Source of the DNA: an uncultured Prolixibacteraceae bacterium
GTDB lineage: Bacteria > Bacteroidota > Bacteroidia > Bacteroidales > Prolixibacteraceae
Assembly: GCA_937915865.1 (NCBI GenBank)
Contig: CALGIG010000025.1
Coordinates: 1 to 64,000, forward strand
Direction of reading: 5' to 3'
DNA length: 64,000 nt
The notes beneath the pieces were generated by a model. The model had not been told where the DNA came from. It made no database searches and saw only the letters and a program-made list of their open reading frames with translations. The position numbers and the translations under genes were made by a program. Below are positions 54,329 to 63,226 of the stretch, in pieces (position 1 is the first letter of the stretch; the number at the start of each line of letters is the position of its first letter).

Positions 54329-56014
54329 ATGAACGTCTTAAAATCAACTATCTCACTGTTATCAGTAGTTTTAATTTCGGTTTATGCTTTTTCGCAAGCG
54401 GATAAGTATTCCGATTTATACAAAGACATTGAATTTCAGATGCCTAAAGTTAAGGAGCCGGTTATACCTAAAAATTCTGTATTAATTACTGATTTTGGCG
54501 CAAAAAGCGGTGGACAGGAGCTTTGCACCAGAGCTTTTGCAGATGCAATTGATGCTGTATCGAAAAAAGGAGGAGGCCGCGTTGTAATTCCTCGCGGAAC
54601 ATGGCTCACTGGCCCGATTACCTTAAAAAGCAATATTGAGCTTTATTCCGAAACAGGAGCTCTGATTATTTTCAGTAAAAACAAAAACCTGTACCCTTTG
54701 GTTGAAACCAATTTCGAGGGGTATAATACGTTTCGTTGCATGTCGCCAATCAATGGGCGGAATCTGGAAAATATCGCGATAACCGGTCACGGAGTTTTCG
54801 ATGGGGCAGGCGATGTTTGGCGGGCAGTTAAAAAAGAAAAATTAACAGAAGGACAGTGGAGAAACCTGGTGGCATCGGGAGGTATTGTCAGCGAAAACGG
54901 GAAAACCTGGTATCCATCGGAACAATTCAGAGATGGCGAGAAACAGGCGGAAATGAATGTTCCCAGATTTATGAAAACAAAAGCTGAATTCGAAAAAATT
55001 CGTGATTTTCTTCGCCCTGTAATGGTCAGCCTTATTTCGTGCAAAAAAGTGCTTTTCGATGGACCAACGTTCCAAAATTCGCCGGCATGGTGTATTCATC
55101 CGCTGATGTGTGACGATTTTACTTTCAGATATATGACCATCCGCAATCCGTGGTACTCACAAAATGGCGATGGAATTGATATTGAATCGTGCAAGAACAG
55201 CGTAATTCACGATTGCACTTTTGATGTTGGCGACGACGGTATTTGCATTAAATCGGGTAAAGATAAAGATGGACGAGATCGTAAGAAACCTAATGAAAAC
55301 CTTATAATTAAGAATTGTATTGTGTTTCATGGACATGGTGGTGTAACTGTAGGTAGCGAAATGTCGAGCGGCGTCAAAAACCTTCATGTTTCGAATTGTA
55401 CGTTTATTGGAACTGATGTTGGTCTTCGTTTTAAAAGTAATCGCGGCAGAGGTGGCGTTGTTGAGAATATTTATATTTCGAATATTGAAATGATTAATAT
55501 TCCGACCCAGGCCATATCGTTCAACCTTTTCTACAGCGGTCGTTCGGCGTCGGAAGATTTGGAAGCCGGGGATAGTGGACAAACTCCAAAGCTTTTACCT
55601 GTAAGCGAAGAAACCCCACAGTTTAAAAACATATTTATAAAAAATGTAAATTGCAACAGAGCTATGTTGGGCATTCAGTTACAGGGTCTCCCTGAAATGA
55701 ACCTCGAAAATGTTGAATTGGAGAACATTACAATAGAAGCCGATTACGGAATGACTTGCTGCAATGCAAAAAATGTGAAGATTAAAAATATAACACTCCT
55801 GACAAAGAAAGCTCCGGTAATCGATCTGAAAAACAGTTTGGATATAACAATTGACGGATTGAAAACTACTGCGGGTATTGATCCAATGATAAAAGTTGCA
55901 GGCTCGTCGATGGGCCGTTGTGTACTTGAAAACACTGGAATTACAAATGCTGATAAACAAGTTATTATCGGTGCTGAAGTTCCGAAAGGTGTTGTAAAAA
56001 TCGGTAACCTGTAA
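54329..56014 (+). CDS. Polygalacturonase-type GH28
   Basis: About 561 aa from ATG 54329 (MNVLKSTISLLSVVLISVYA signal). The longer frame from 54239 runs through a repeat. GH28 right-handed beta-helix motifs: ITDFGAKSGGQELCTRAFADAIDA at the N-terminus, then QNGDGIDIESCKN, FDVGDDGICIKSGKD (catalytic Asp pair), FHGHGGVTVGSEMSSG (His) and GLRFKSNRGRGG. It hydrolyses alpha-1,4-galacturonide linkages, exo or endo. It sits with CE8 and CE12 in one dense run of genes. Confidence 0.93.
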   Translation: MNVLKSTISLLSVVLISVYAFSQADKYSDLYKDIEFQMPKVKEPVIPKNSVLITDFGAKSGGQELCTRAFADAIDAVSKKGGGRVVIPRGTWLTGPITLKSNIELYSETGALIIFSKNKNLYPLVETNFEGYNTFRCMSPINGRNLENIAITGHGVFDGAGDVWRAVKKEKLTEGQWRNLVASGGIVSENGKTWYPSEQFRDGEKQAEMNVPRFMKTKAEFEKIRDFLRPVMVSLISCKKVLFDGPTFQNSPAWCIHPLMCDDFTFRYMTIRNPWYSQNGDGIDIESCKNSVIHDCTFDVGDDGICIKSGKDKDGRDRKKPNENLIIKNCIVFHGHGGVTVGSEMSSGVKNLHVSNCTFIGTDVGLRFKSNRGRGGVVENIYISNIEMINIPTQAISFNLFYSGRSASEDLEAGDSGQTPKLLPVSEETPQFKNIFIKNVNCNRAMLGIQLQGLPEMNLENVELENITIEADYGMTCCNAKNVKIKNITLLTKKAPVIDLKNSLDITIDGLKTTAGIDPMIKVAGSSMGRCVLENTGITNADKQVIIGAEVPKGVVKIGNL

Positions 56015-56026
56015 ATTTTGCCTGAA

Positions 56027-56788
56027 ATGAAACGAATGATTTTGAGCATGTTGCTGTTTCTAGGATTGTTTGTGTCGACGACGAATGAAAATGTGAACGC
56101 CCAGTCGAACAATGGCCGGATAACCGTATTTACAATCGGCGATTCGACAATGGCCAATAAAAAGGCTGAAGTGGCCCCTGAAACGGGCTGGTGCCAGGTA
56201 TTTCAGAATTTTGTCAGTTCGGGTATTGAAATAAAAAACAGGGCAATGAACGGACGAAGTTCGAAAAGCTTCATTACCGAAGGTCGCTGGAAATCAGTTC
56301 TCGATTCGTTAAAGGCTGGTGATTATGTGTTTATTCAATTTGGCCACAACGACGAAAAAAAACAAGATTCGACCAGGTACACCGAACCTTTTACTTCTTA
56401 CCGCAAAAATCTGGAGCGATTTGTTAATGAAACACGGGTGAAAGGAGCAACTCCAATTTTATTCACTTCAATAGTTCGCCGGAAATTTGAAAACGGAATG
56501 CTGACCGATACACATGGTAATTATACAGTGGTCACAAGAATAGTTGCAACCGAGATGAAAGTACCGCTGATTGATTTACAATTGCTTACGGCAGGTGCTG
56601 TCACTGCATTTGGCGAAGAACAATCGAAACAGATTTATTTATGGACTTCACCAACTGAAAAATTTCCGGAAGGCAGGAAAGATGATACCCACCTTTGTAA
56701 AGAAGGGGCTCATTTGGTAGCGAAGCTGGCCGCACAACAACTTATGTTATTGGATAATACACTTGGAAAGGATATTAAAAGCAAGTAG
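56027..56788 (+). CDS. SGNH-family rhamnogalacturonan acetylesterase (CE12-like)
   Basis: About 253 aa from ATG 56027 (MKRMILSMLLFLGLFVSTTN signal); the upstream in-frame codon at 56018 is TTG. SGNH blocks: GDSTMANKK (block I Ser), GRSSKSFITEGRW (block II Gly), IQFGHNDEKK (block III Asn), DDTHLCKEGAHLVA (block V Asp and His). It removes acetyl groups from rhamnogalacturonan I. It starts 12 bp after the GH28 stop and closes the pectin operon. Confidence 0.9.
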   Translation: MKRMILSMLLFLGLFVSTTNENVNAQSNNGRITVFTIGDSTMANKKAEVAPETGWCQVFQNFVSSGIEIKNRAMNGRSSKSFITEGRWKSVLDSLKAGDYVFIQFGHNDEKKQDSTRYTEPFTSYRKNLERFVNETRVKGATPILFTSIVRRKFENGMLTDTHGNYTVVTRIVATEMKVPLIDLQLLTAGAVTAFGEEQSKQIYLWTSPTEKFPEGRKDDTHLCKEGAHLVAKLAAQQLMLLDNTLGKDIKSK

Positions 56789-56893
56789 ATAAATACAACG
56801 AACTTTAATTAATATGAATATCCTTTTCGTTGCCTAAAGCTGAATGAAGCGCTAGGGGCTTAGGCCATTGAGCCGTCAAACGTAGTTTTATCT

Positions 56894-57412
56894 TCATCTC
56901 TTGGTGTAAAATGTATATCTTACATTTAGAATTAAAGGAAATTCCGTAAATGTTTTTTTACCTGTAGCATCGTAATTTATCGGAACTGAATAAACTTTAG
57001 ATGCAACCTGGTAACCTAATTCTACTGCAATGCCTTTACGATGAACTCGTTTGCTATACCATTCCTTTCCAACAAAAAATCCAGGAATAGGAAGGCTGGC
57101 TCTTGAATCAGGTTGGGTTAAGTTCAACCATTTGTATTTTCCAATGATTCCAATGTACGTTCGATCAGTCCTTTTGTAAACCAGCGCATGTAAAAATTTA
57201 AACCCGGCTTCAAAATCGTTTGGTTTTAAATCCTCAAATTCAGCAGCTATGCCTCCAAATAACTCAAAACCAGTTTTTTTCGATACCCAGTCTCTGTAAT
57301 TTGGTCTAATACTGAATAGCGAAAATTCTCCTCCCAATCCGCTTATTTTTTGAGCGAAAGTATCTAAACACAAAGTCGTGAACAAAAGGATAATGATCAT
57401 TATTTGTTTCAT
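56894..57412 (-). CDS. Secreted beta-barrel-like protein, unknown function
   Basis: 172 aa. Signal peptide (MKQIMIIILLFTTLCLDTFAQ), then alternating hydrophobic strands (GGEFSLFSIRPNYRDWVSKK, GFKFLHALVYKRTDRTYIGI, GIAVELGYQVASKVYSVPI, FPLILNVRYTFYTKR) ending in an aromatic residue pattern. It is probably a small OM barrel. It lies 33 bp downstream of the acyl-CoA synthetase gene, so it may be co-transcribed. No function assigned. Confidence 0.65.
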   Translation of the reverse strand: MKQIMIIILLFTTLCLDTFAQKISGLGGEFSLFSIRPNYRDWVSKKTGFELFGGIAAEFEDLKPNDFEAGFKFLHALVYKRTDRTYIGIIGKYKWLNLTQPDSRASLPIPGFFVGKEWYSKRVHRKGIAVELGYQVASKVYSVPINYDATGKKTFTEFPLILNVRYTFYTKR

Positions 57413-57445
57413 CGTAATGTATTTTTGGTATTTAAGTCAAACTGA

Positions 57446-59356
57446 TTATTTATTTTGCCATTTTTTGATTGCCTCTATATTTTTCTGATTTACAATATTT
57501 TTTGCTTCAGGAGTATAGAGAAATTCAAGTTCTTTCGTGAAGTATTCGGTTATTTTTCCTCTTACCATTTTCATGGTCGAATTTAATAAATGGTTTTGTT
57601 CGGTAAATGCTTCGGGCAAAACAGCAATTGTTGCCGGTAACCATCGTTCGGGAAACGATTCGGCAAATTTTCCACCTGTTTTGTAGGCATCCACTTCTTC
57701 CTGAATAATTTTAAGACATTCAATCAGCGCTTCATCAGTACCTGCTTTTAAACCTCGTTTTTCAACCTCACGGTTCAATGTAGCAATATTCGGCACTATC
57801 ATTCCTGAGGTATAGGCATTTTGGTTATTGTAAAGCATACATTGGTCGAAAAAAACAGACTGATCAACAATTGATTCCTCAATTCCTTCAGGACTATATT
57901 TTTCGCCATCGCTTCCAATCAGTAAGCTTTTGAACCGGCCAAGCACATGAAGAAACCCATCTTTATCCATAAAGCCCATATCGCCGGTGTATAACCAACC
58001 GTTTTTTACAGTTTCGGCTGTGGCTTTGGGGTTATTCCAGTAGCCTTTCATTACGTTGTCGCCTTTCACAACAATCTCGCCTTTTTCGCCAAGCGGCAGT
58101 TCGTTGCCATCGGCGTCACAAATTTTAAGATCGAGGTACTTTACCAGTCGTCCGGATGAACCAAATTTAACAGCGTTTAGCACATTTGATGAAATAACCG
58201 GCGCGGCCTCAGATAAACCATATCCCTGGCACATGGGCATACCAATGGCAAAGAAAAAACGTTGGAGTTCGGTATCTAGCAATGCCCCACCACCAATAAA
58301 CAGCTCAAGTTTTCCGCCAAAACCTTCACGAATTTTCGAGAACAGTATCTTGTCGTAAAAAGCAAGCAATGGCTTGTATAAAAAGGTCAACCCTTTGCCC
58401 CGGTCCCAGCCGTTGCCGTTGTATTTATAGGCAATTTTTAGCGCATGATTAAACATTTTTTCAGCAATTGGCCCTTTGGTCCTGATGTTCGATTCAATGC
58501 CTTTCCTGAAGTTTTTGGCTACAGCCGGAACACTCATTAAAATACTGGGCTGAATTTCCTTGATATTCTTCGGAATGTTTTTCAGTGTTTCCATCGGAGT
58601 TTTGCCAATTTCGAGCGACGCTACACCAGCTCCGTAATACATAAAGCAGTACAGGCAGGCTGTGTGAGCAAACGAGTGGTCCCACGGAAGAAATGCCAGC
58701 GTTTTCCAGTCTTCGCCAATATGAAGAACTGTGGCAGACTGAGCCACATTTGCAGCGTAATTCAGTTGGGTAAGCATAATCCCTTTAGGATCGGCCGTGG
58801 TGCCCGACGTGTATGAGATATTTGCAACATCATCAGGCAAAACAGATTTGTATAAAGCCTCGAATTTTTCTGCTTTTTCTTTCAGGTATTCGTCACCCAA
58901 AGCCAGAACCTGCTCGTAGCTAATGTCTTTGGCTCCCGGATTTTCTTTTCCATCCAGGTAAATAACTTTTTCAAGTTCAGGTAGCTGGTTGGTAATTTCT
59001 TCAATCTTCGATGCCTGTCCTCGGGATACGATCACCATTTTGCTTCCCGAATGTGATAACCTGAATTTCAGATCGTTGCCCGATTCGAGCTTTACCGATA
59101 ACGGAACATTAATACCTCCGGCATATAAAATACCTAATTCAGAAATAATCCAGGCATTTCTGCCTTCAGAGATAAGTCCAACACGATCGCCTCTTTGTAA
59201 TCCAAGTGAAACCAATCCTGCTCCAAATTTTAACACCAGTTCACGGGTTTGACTGAAAGTTGTCCCCTCATATTTCCCATTATGCTTTTCCCACAAATAG
59301 TTATTATTTGGAAATTTTTTTACACTTGCCTCAAAAAGTTCGATAATAGTCTTCAT
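57446..59356 (-). CDS. Long-chain fatty-acid-CoA ligase (AMP-binding enzyme)
   Basis: 636 aa. ANL-superfamily adenylating core: P-loop ISYTSGTTADPKGIML, A5 motif QGYGLSEAAPVISSN, A7 LYTGDMGFMDKDGF and A8 LGRFKSLLIGSDGEKYSPEGIE. The N-terminal pattern TTFSQTRELVLKFGAGLVSLGLQRGDRVG is typical of long-chain acyl-CoA synthetases (FAA/FadD15-like). It activates fatty acids for lipid synthesis or oxidation. The catalytic Lys near the end is not confidently placed. It is unrelated to the pectin locus. Confidence 0.9.
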   Translation of the reverse strand: MKTIIELFEASVKKFPNNNYLWEKHNGKYEGTTFSQTRELVLKFGAGLVSLGLQRGDRVGLISEGRNAWIISELGILYAGGINVPLSVKLESGNDLKFRLSHSGSKMVIVSRGQASKIEEITNQLPELEKVIYLDGKENPGAKDISYEQVLALGDEYLKEKAEKFEALYKSVLPDDVANISYTSGTTADPKGIMLTQLNYAANVAQSATVLHIGEDWKTLAFLPWDHSFAHTACLYCFMYYGAGVASLEIGKTPMETLKNIPKNIKEIQPSILMSVPAVAKNFRKGIESNIRTKGPIAEKMFNHALKIAYKYNGNGWDRGKGLTFLYKPLLAFYDKILFSKIREGFGGKLELFIGGGALLDTELQRFFFAIGMPMCQGYGLSEAAPVISSNVLNAVKFGSSGRLVKYLDLKICDADGNELPLGEKGEIVVKGDNVMKGYWNNPKATAETVKNGWLYTGDMGFMDKDGFLHVLGRFKSLLIGSDGEKYSPEGIEESIVDQSVFFDQCMLYNNQNAYTSGMIVPNIATLNREVEKRGLKAGTDEALIECLKIIQEEVDAYKTGGKFAESFPERWLPATIAVLPEAFTEQNHLLNSTMKMVRGKITEYFTKELEFLYTPEAKNIVNQKNIEAIKKWQNK

Positions 59357-59422
59357 TAAGTTATCGTTTAAGAATTATTCCTATAAAACTCAAATGTACA
59401 AATTTTTGTTTTGGCTGGTACC

Positions 59423-59448
59423 AAAAGAAAAAGGGCCGAAGCCCTTTC
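59423..59448 (-). terminator. UUCG-loop terminator of galM
   Basis: On the minus strand AAGGGC-TTCG-GCCCTT is followed by TTTCTTTT, 3-15 bp after the galM stop. The stem is perfect with a tetraloop. Confidence 0.8.
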
Positions 59449-59450
59449 CT

Positions 59451-60497
59451 CTAAATTGTACCGAATTTATAAATCGTTTTTTCGTGGAATTTGTCTCCCG
59501 GTTTAAGTATAACCGAAGGAAAATCGGGTTTATTTACCGAATCGGGGTAATGCTGTGTTTCAAGGGCAACACCCGAATAACTTCCGAATTGGCGTTTACC
59601 TCCGATCATTAAATCAGGTATCCAATAACCTGTGTAAAGCTGAATTCCGGGTTGTGTGGTATAAACTTCAACCGAACGCCCAGTTGTAGCTTCGCTCAGG
59701 GTTCCTGCATAAATTAGTTCACCTTCAGAGTTGTCGAGTACAAAATTCAGGTCGTAACCATTTTCAAGGCTTTCGATGTCTTTACCCAACTTCTTTCTAT
59801 TCAGAAAATTGAATGGGGTATGCTCAACCGGCACAATTTTACCGGTTGGAATCATGTCAACCGATTCAGTGAATGTTTTGGCTGTCAACTGAAGTTCATG
59901 ATCAAGAATTTGATCTTTTCCTCCTGTAAAATTGAAATAAGTATGGTTGGTTAGGTTAACAATTGTTGTTTGGTCGGTTTCGGCCCCATATTCGAGCGAA
60001 AGTTCATTGTTGTTATTTAAAGTATAAGTGCAGGTTATTTGCAGATTTCCCGGATAACCTTCTTCCATGTCGGGGCTTAAATAGCTAAGCTTAACGCCTA
60101 TTTTGTCTGCAGATTCAATGATTTCAGCTGAAAATAAACGACGGTCATATCCAATCAATCCTCCGTGCAGGTGGTTGGGCCTATTGTTTACAGCCAATGA
60201 ATAGTTTTTACCTTCGAGGTCAAATTTACCTTCGCCAATGCGATTGCAAGCCCGTCCGCAAATACATCCGAAATATGGATAACTTCCCAGATATTGCTCG
60301 TTCAAATAAGTTTCAAGTTTATCGAACCCACATACTACGTTGGTTAATTTACCATTCTTGTCAGGTGTTTCAACCAAAGTTATAATACCACCGTAGTTAG
60401 TTATTTTAACAGTTACCTGGTTATCATTTGAGAGAGTGAACAGGTCAACCTGCTGTCCATCATTTAATTGTCCGAATTTGGTTTTTGTAATTCTCAT
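59451..60497 (-). CDS. galM: Aldose 1-epimerase (galactose mutarotase)
   Basis: 348 aa. GalM fold motifs: VTVKITNYGGIITLVETPDKNGK at the start, then CGRACNRIGEGKFDLEGKNY, NNRPNHLHGGLIGYDRRLF with the catalytic His, LTNHTYFNFTGG (second His), and GVALETQHYPDSVN (Glu). It interconverts alpha- and beta-galactose for GalK. No signal peptide, so cytoplasmic. It is divergent from the GntR-type regulator and shares its operator region; a terminator with a UUCG loop follows. Confidence 0.93.
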   Translation of the reverse strand: MRITKTKFGQLNDGQQVDLFTLSNDNQVTVKITNYGGIITLVETPDKNGKLTNVVCGFDKLETYLNEQYLGSYPYFGCICGRACNRIGEGKFDLEGKNYSLAVNNRPNHLHGGLIGYDRRLFSAEIIESADKIGVKLSYLSPDMEEGYPGNLQITCTYTLNNNNELSLEYGAETDQTTIVNLTNHTYFNFTGGKDQILDHELQLTAKTFTESVDMIPTGKIVPVEHTPFNFLNRKKLGKDIESLENGYDLNFVLDNSEGELIYAGTLSEATTGRSVEVYTTQPGIQLYTGYWIPDLMIGGKRQFGSYSGVALETQHYPDSVNKPDFPSVILKPGDKFHEKTIYKFGTI

Positions 60498-60550
60498 GTT
60501 TAGATATTTTTAGTTTTTTAATTGTTTTGAGATGCAAGCTCCGGGTTTTG

Positions 60551-60591
60551 GGTTGAAAACTTTCAACTGTGACCGAAAACTGTTTTCAACC
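60551..60591 (-). promoter_or_regulatory. Inverted repeat in the galM leader
   Basis: GGTTGAAAAC (60551-60560) and GTTTTCAACC (60582-60591) form a perfect 10-bp inverted repeat with a 21-nt loop. It begins at about the predicted galM transcription start, so it may be a leader hairpin or a second regulator site. Confidence 0.4.
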
Positions 60592-60597
60592 GGCATA

Positions 60598-60605
60598 CAA
60601 ATTTA
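60598..60605 (-). promoter_or_regulatory. galM -7 box
   Basis: On the minus strand this reads TAAATTTG, a perfect Bacteroidota -7 consensus. The ACTGGT operator (60619-60640) covers the expected -33 region. Confidence 0.5.
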
Positions 60606-60618
60606 ATTTTTTAGCTCA

Positions 60619-60640
60619 TACTGGTAGGTACTGGTCGTAC
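60619..60640. promoter_or_regulatory. ACTGGT direct-repeat operator in the galM/regulator gap
   Basis: Two ACTGGT hexamers 10 bp apart, each followed within one base by GGT or CGT. The same motif, reverse-complemented, is at 61751-61771 ahead of galT. This is a likely binding site for the adjacent GntR-type regulator. Confidence 0.6.
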
Positions 60641-60658
60641 TTTATCGAGATTTATTTT

Positions 60659-60666
60659 TATTTTTG
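60659..60666 (+). promoter_or_regulatory. Regulator -7 box
   Basis: TATTTTTG fits TAnnTTTG, ~30 nt upstream of the GTG start at 60696. No good -33 box was found, and the operator lies just upstream. Confidence 0.4.
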
Positions 60667-60695
60667 GTTGCATAAAACCTTAACATACCAGGCTT

Positions 60696-61694
60696 GTGAA
60701 AAATATTCAGATCGATGATTCGCTTGGAATTCCTAAATACCGGCAAATAATAAATTCAATTTATACTTCTATTTCTTTAGGAGAATTAAAGCTTGGAGAT
60801 AAAATTCCTTCGTTGAATGAAATTTGTTCTGAGTTCGAGTTGTCACGCGATACGGTAATGGTTGCTTTTAATGAGCTTAAAGCCAAAGGGATAATTAATT
60901 CTATCCCTGGGAAAGGCTATTATATCAATAGTACCGAAATTAACGTTGATCAGAAAATATTTGTTCTTTTCGACGAGTTGAATGCTTTTAAAGAAGATCT
61001 GTATACTTCTTTTCTGAACAGCCTGGATAACAAATCGAATGTCGATATTTATTTTCATCATTTTAATTATAGGGTATTTAAAAACCTTATCACTGAAAGT
61101 ATAGGGAAATATACTTCGTATATAATTATGCCGGCTACCTTCGACGATACTATAAATATTGTTGGCAAATTACCTAAAGACAAAGTATATATTTTAGACC
61201 GGAAAAAAGATGATTTGGTTGAATATCCGGTTGTATACCAGGATTTTGAACGAGATGTATACGAAGCCCTAAATGATGGGACCGATTTATTGAAAAAATA
61301 CAACAAGTTGATCATGATTTTTCCAGGAGGAAAAGAACCGGAAGGCAGAATGTTAGGTTTTCAAAAGTATTGTAAGGAGAAGAATTTTCAATTTGATATT
61401 ATAAGAAATATAGAAAACAAAACGATAAAAAGCGGAGAGGCTTACTTTGTTCCTTCTGATCGCAACCTGGTAAAATTGGTGAAGATGGCTTCAGAGAAAA
61501 ATCTTAAGCTTGGCGAGGATTTTGGTATTGTATCGTTTAACGATACAATGCTTAAAGAAGTTGTAGCAGGAGGAATTACCACTATTTCAACTGATTTTCA
61601 ATTGATGGGGCAAACCTTGGCCCGGATGATTCAGGAAAGAAGTAGTGAAAGTATAAGGAATAACTCGGCATTAATACGAAGAAATTCTCTCTGA
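60696..61694 (+). CDS. GntR-family regulator with LacI-type sensor domain, galactose genes
   Basis: 332 aa, GTG start. The N-terminal winged helix matches GntR: LGELKLGDKIPSLNEICSEFELSRDTVMVAFNELKAKG, then GKGYYINS. The C-terminal ~240 residues are a periplasmic-binding-protein-like effector domain (YIIMPATFDDT, VYILDRKKDDL, DFGIVSFNDTMLKEVVAGGITTISTDF). This GntR/LacI hybrid occurs for sugar loci in Bacteroidota. It lies between galM and galT, and flanking ACTGGT repeats suggest it controls both. The effector is probably galactose or a derivative; that is inference. Confidence 0.88.
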   Translation: MKNIQIDDSLGIPKYRQIINSIYTSISLGELKLGDKIPSLNEICSEFELSRDTVMVAFNELKAKGIINSIPGKGYYINSTEINVDQKIFVLFDELNAFKEDLYTSFLNSLDNKSNVDIYFHHFNYRVFKNLITESIGKYTSYIIMPATFDDTINIVGKLPKDKVYILDRKKDDLVEYPVVYQDFERDVYEALNDGTDLLKKYNKLIMIFPGGKEPEGRMLGFQKYCKEKNFQFDIIRNIENKTIKSGEAYFVPSDRNLVKLVKMASEKNLKLGEDFGIVSFNDTMLKEVVAGGITTISTDFQLMGQTLARMIQERSSESIRNNSALIRRNSL

Positions 61695-61750
61695 TATGTT
61701 TCTAAACACAAATTCCGAATGTTTTATAAACTGCTAAATGATCTATTTTT

Positions 61751-61771
61751 ACCCACCAGTACCCACCAGTT
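61751..61771. promoter_or_regulatory. ACTGGT direct-repeat operator upstream of galT
   Basis: ACCCACCAGT occurs twice in tandem (61751-61770), the reverse complement of ACTGGTGGGT. It matches the operator at 60619-60640. The near -7 box TAATTTTT (61783-61790) lies just downstream, so a bound regulator would contact the -33 region. Confidence 0.6.
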
Positions 61772-61913
61772 GATTGGGGTACTAATTTTTTAGGTCGGCT
61801 GCTAAAGTATTTAGTTCTCATTCGCAGCGTGAACTGTTTCGGGTCACTGTTTATAACCAGTAACTCTGAACTCGTAGCTCAGAACAATTTGACAATCAGA
61901 AAAACTAAATAAA

Positions 61914-62972
61914 ATGAGTAAGTTTAATATTGAAGATCACCCACACCGACGTTTGAACCCACTTACCGGCGATTGGATTTTAGTTTCGCCACACCGTGCT
62001 AAAAGGCCGTGGCAAGGTCAAGTTGAAAAAGCTGCATCAGACGAAAGGCCTAAATACGATCCTTCCTGTTATTTATGTGCAGGAAACGAAAGGGCAGGGG
62101 GAAAGTTTAATCCGCAATACAAAGGAACGTATGTTTTTACCAACGATTTCAGCGCTTTGCTAACCGATACTCCTGAAGGAATTGTTGATGAGGGAAGTCT
62201 TTTTCAGGCTAAAAGCGAAAGTGGCATTTGTAAAGTGATTTGTTTTAGCGAAGATCATAGTTTGACCATTCCTGAAATGGAAGTTACAGATATTCGCAAA
62301 GTTGTAGATGTTTGGTGTGAGCAGTTTGAAGAATTGGGTCATAATCCGATGATCAACTATGTTCAGATATTTGAAAATAAAGGATCGATTATGGGCTGTT
62401 CTAACCCACATCCTCACGGACAGATATGGTCGTCTTCATCTGTTCCAACCGAACCGGCTAAAGAGTCGGAAACGCAAAAAGAATACTACGGGAAACATGG
62501 AAGAACGCTTTTAGGCGATTATCTGAAAGCTGAATTGGAAAAGAAAGAACGATTACTTGTTGAAAACGAACATTTTGTGGCCTTGGTTCCATATTGGGCA
62601 GTTTGGCCTTTCGAAACAATGATAATCAGCCGTCGTCCAGTACAAAATATACTTAAGCTAACTGACGACGAAAAAACAGCATTGGCAGATATTTATAAGC
62701 AGCTTACCGTAAGATACGATAACTTGTTTGAAGTGTCGTTTGCCTATTCGGCAGGTTTGCACCAGGCTCCAACTGATGGAAAAGATTATCCTGAATGGCA
62801 TTTGCACATGCACTTTTATCCGCCGCTTTTACGCTCGGCATCGGTAAAGAAATTTATGGTGGGCTATGAAATGCTGGCAACTCCGCAACGCGATATTACT
62901 GCAGAACAGGCTGCCCAGCGCTTAAGGGAACTTTCGGAAGTACATTATAAGTTGAAAAGTAATATCGAATAA
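61914..62972 (+). CDS. galT: UDP-glucose--hexose-1-phosphate uridylyltransferase
   Basis: 352 aa. Zn-site CYLCAGNERAGG, the conserved FENKGSIMGCSNPHPHGQIWSS with the nucleophilic His in the HPH motif, and C-terminal EWHLHMHFYPPLLRSA (second His site) identify GalT. It transfers UMP from UDP-glucose to galactose-1-phosphate (Leloir pathway). It is followed by galK ~250 bp downstream, with a structured repeat between. Confidence 0.95.
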   Translation: MSKFNIEDHPHRRLNPLTGDWILVSPHRAKRPWQGQVEKAASDERPKYDPSCYLCAGNERAGGKFNPQYKGTYVFTNDFSALLTDTPEGIVDEGSLFQAKSESGICKVICFSEDHSLTIPEMEVTDIRKVVDVWCEQFEELGHNPMINYVQIFENKGSIMGCSNPHPHGQIWSSSSVPTEPAKESETQKEYYGKHGRTLLGDYLKAELEKKERLLVENEHFVALVPYWAVWPFETMIISRRPVQNILKLTDDEKTALADIYKQLTVRYDNLFEVSFAYSAGLHQAPTDGKDYPEWHLHMHFYPPLLRSASVKKFMVGYEMLATPQRDITAEQAAQRLRELSEVHYKLKSNIE

Positions 62973-63010
62973 GAAACAAGGAATAAAAAATGGCCGGTCG
63001 CAAGGAACTG

Positions 63011-63160
63011 TTTTTAAGCTCTGTAAGAGCGGCAATATTGTAGCCCTGAATGTAGTGAGAGACGAACAAAGTTCGGGGAATTGAAGAACAAAATGCGACC
63101 CGTCTGTGCGATAATGTTGAAAAGGGAGATGAACTATCTTCGGACGGAATGGTATAACAA
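63011..63160 (+). repeat. Structured dispersed repeat, copy 2
   Basis: Helices GCTCT-GTA-AGAGC (63018-63030), CCCTGAA/TTCGGGG (63044/63072) and CGTCTG/CGGACG (63101/63141) occupy the same order as in the copy at 53107-53240. Stem bases differ but pairing is kept. It lies in the galT-galK gap. Confidence 0.6.
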
Positions 63161-63226
63161 TTAGAAAATTGAGAAGGTAAATAACCAATATCCAATAATA
63201 AATAACAAATAATAAATCAATAACTT

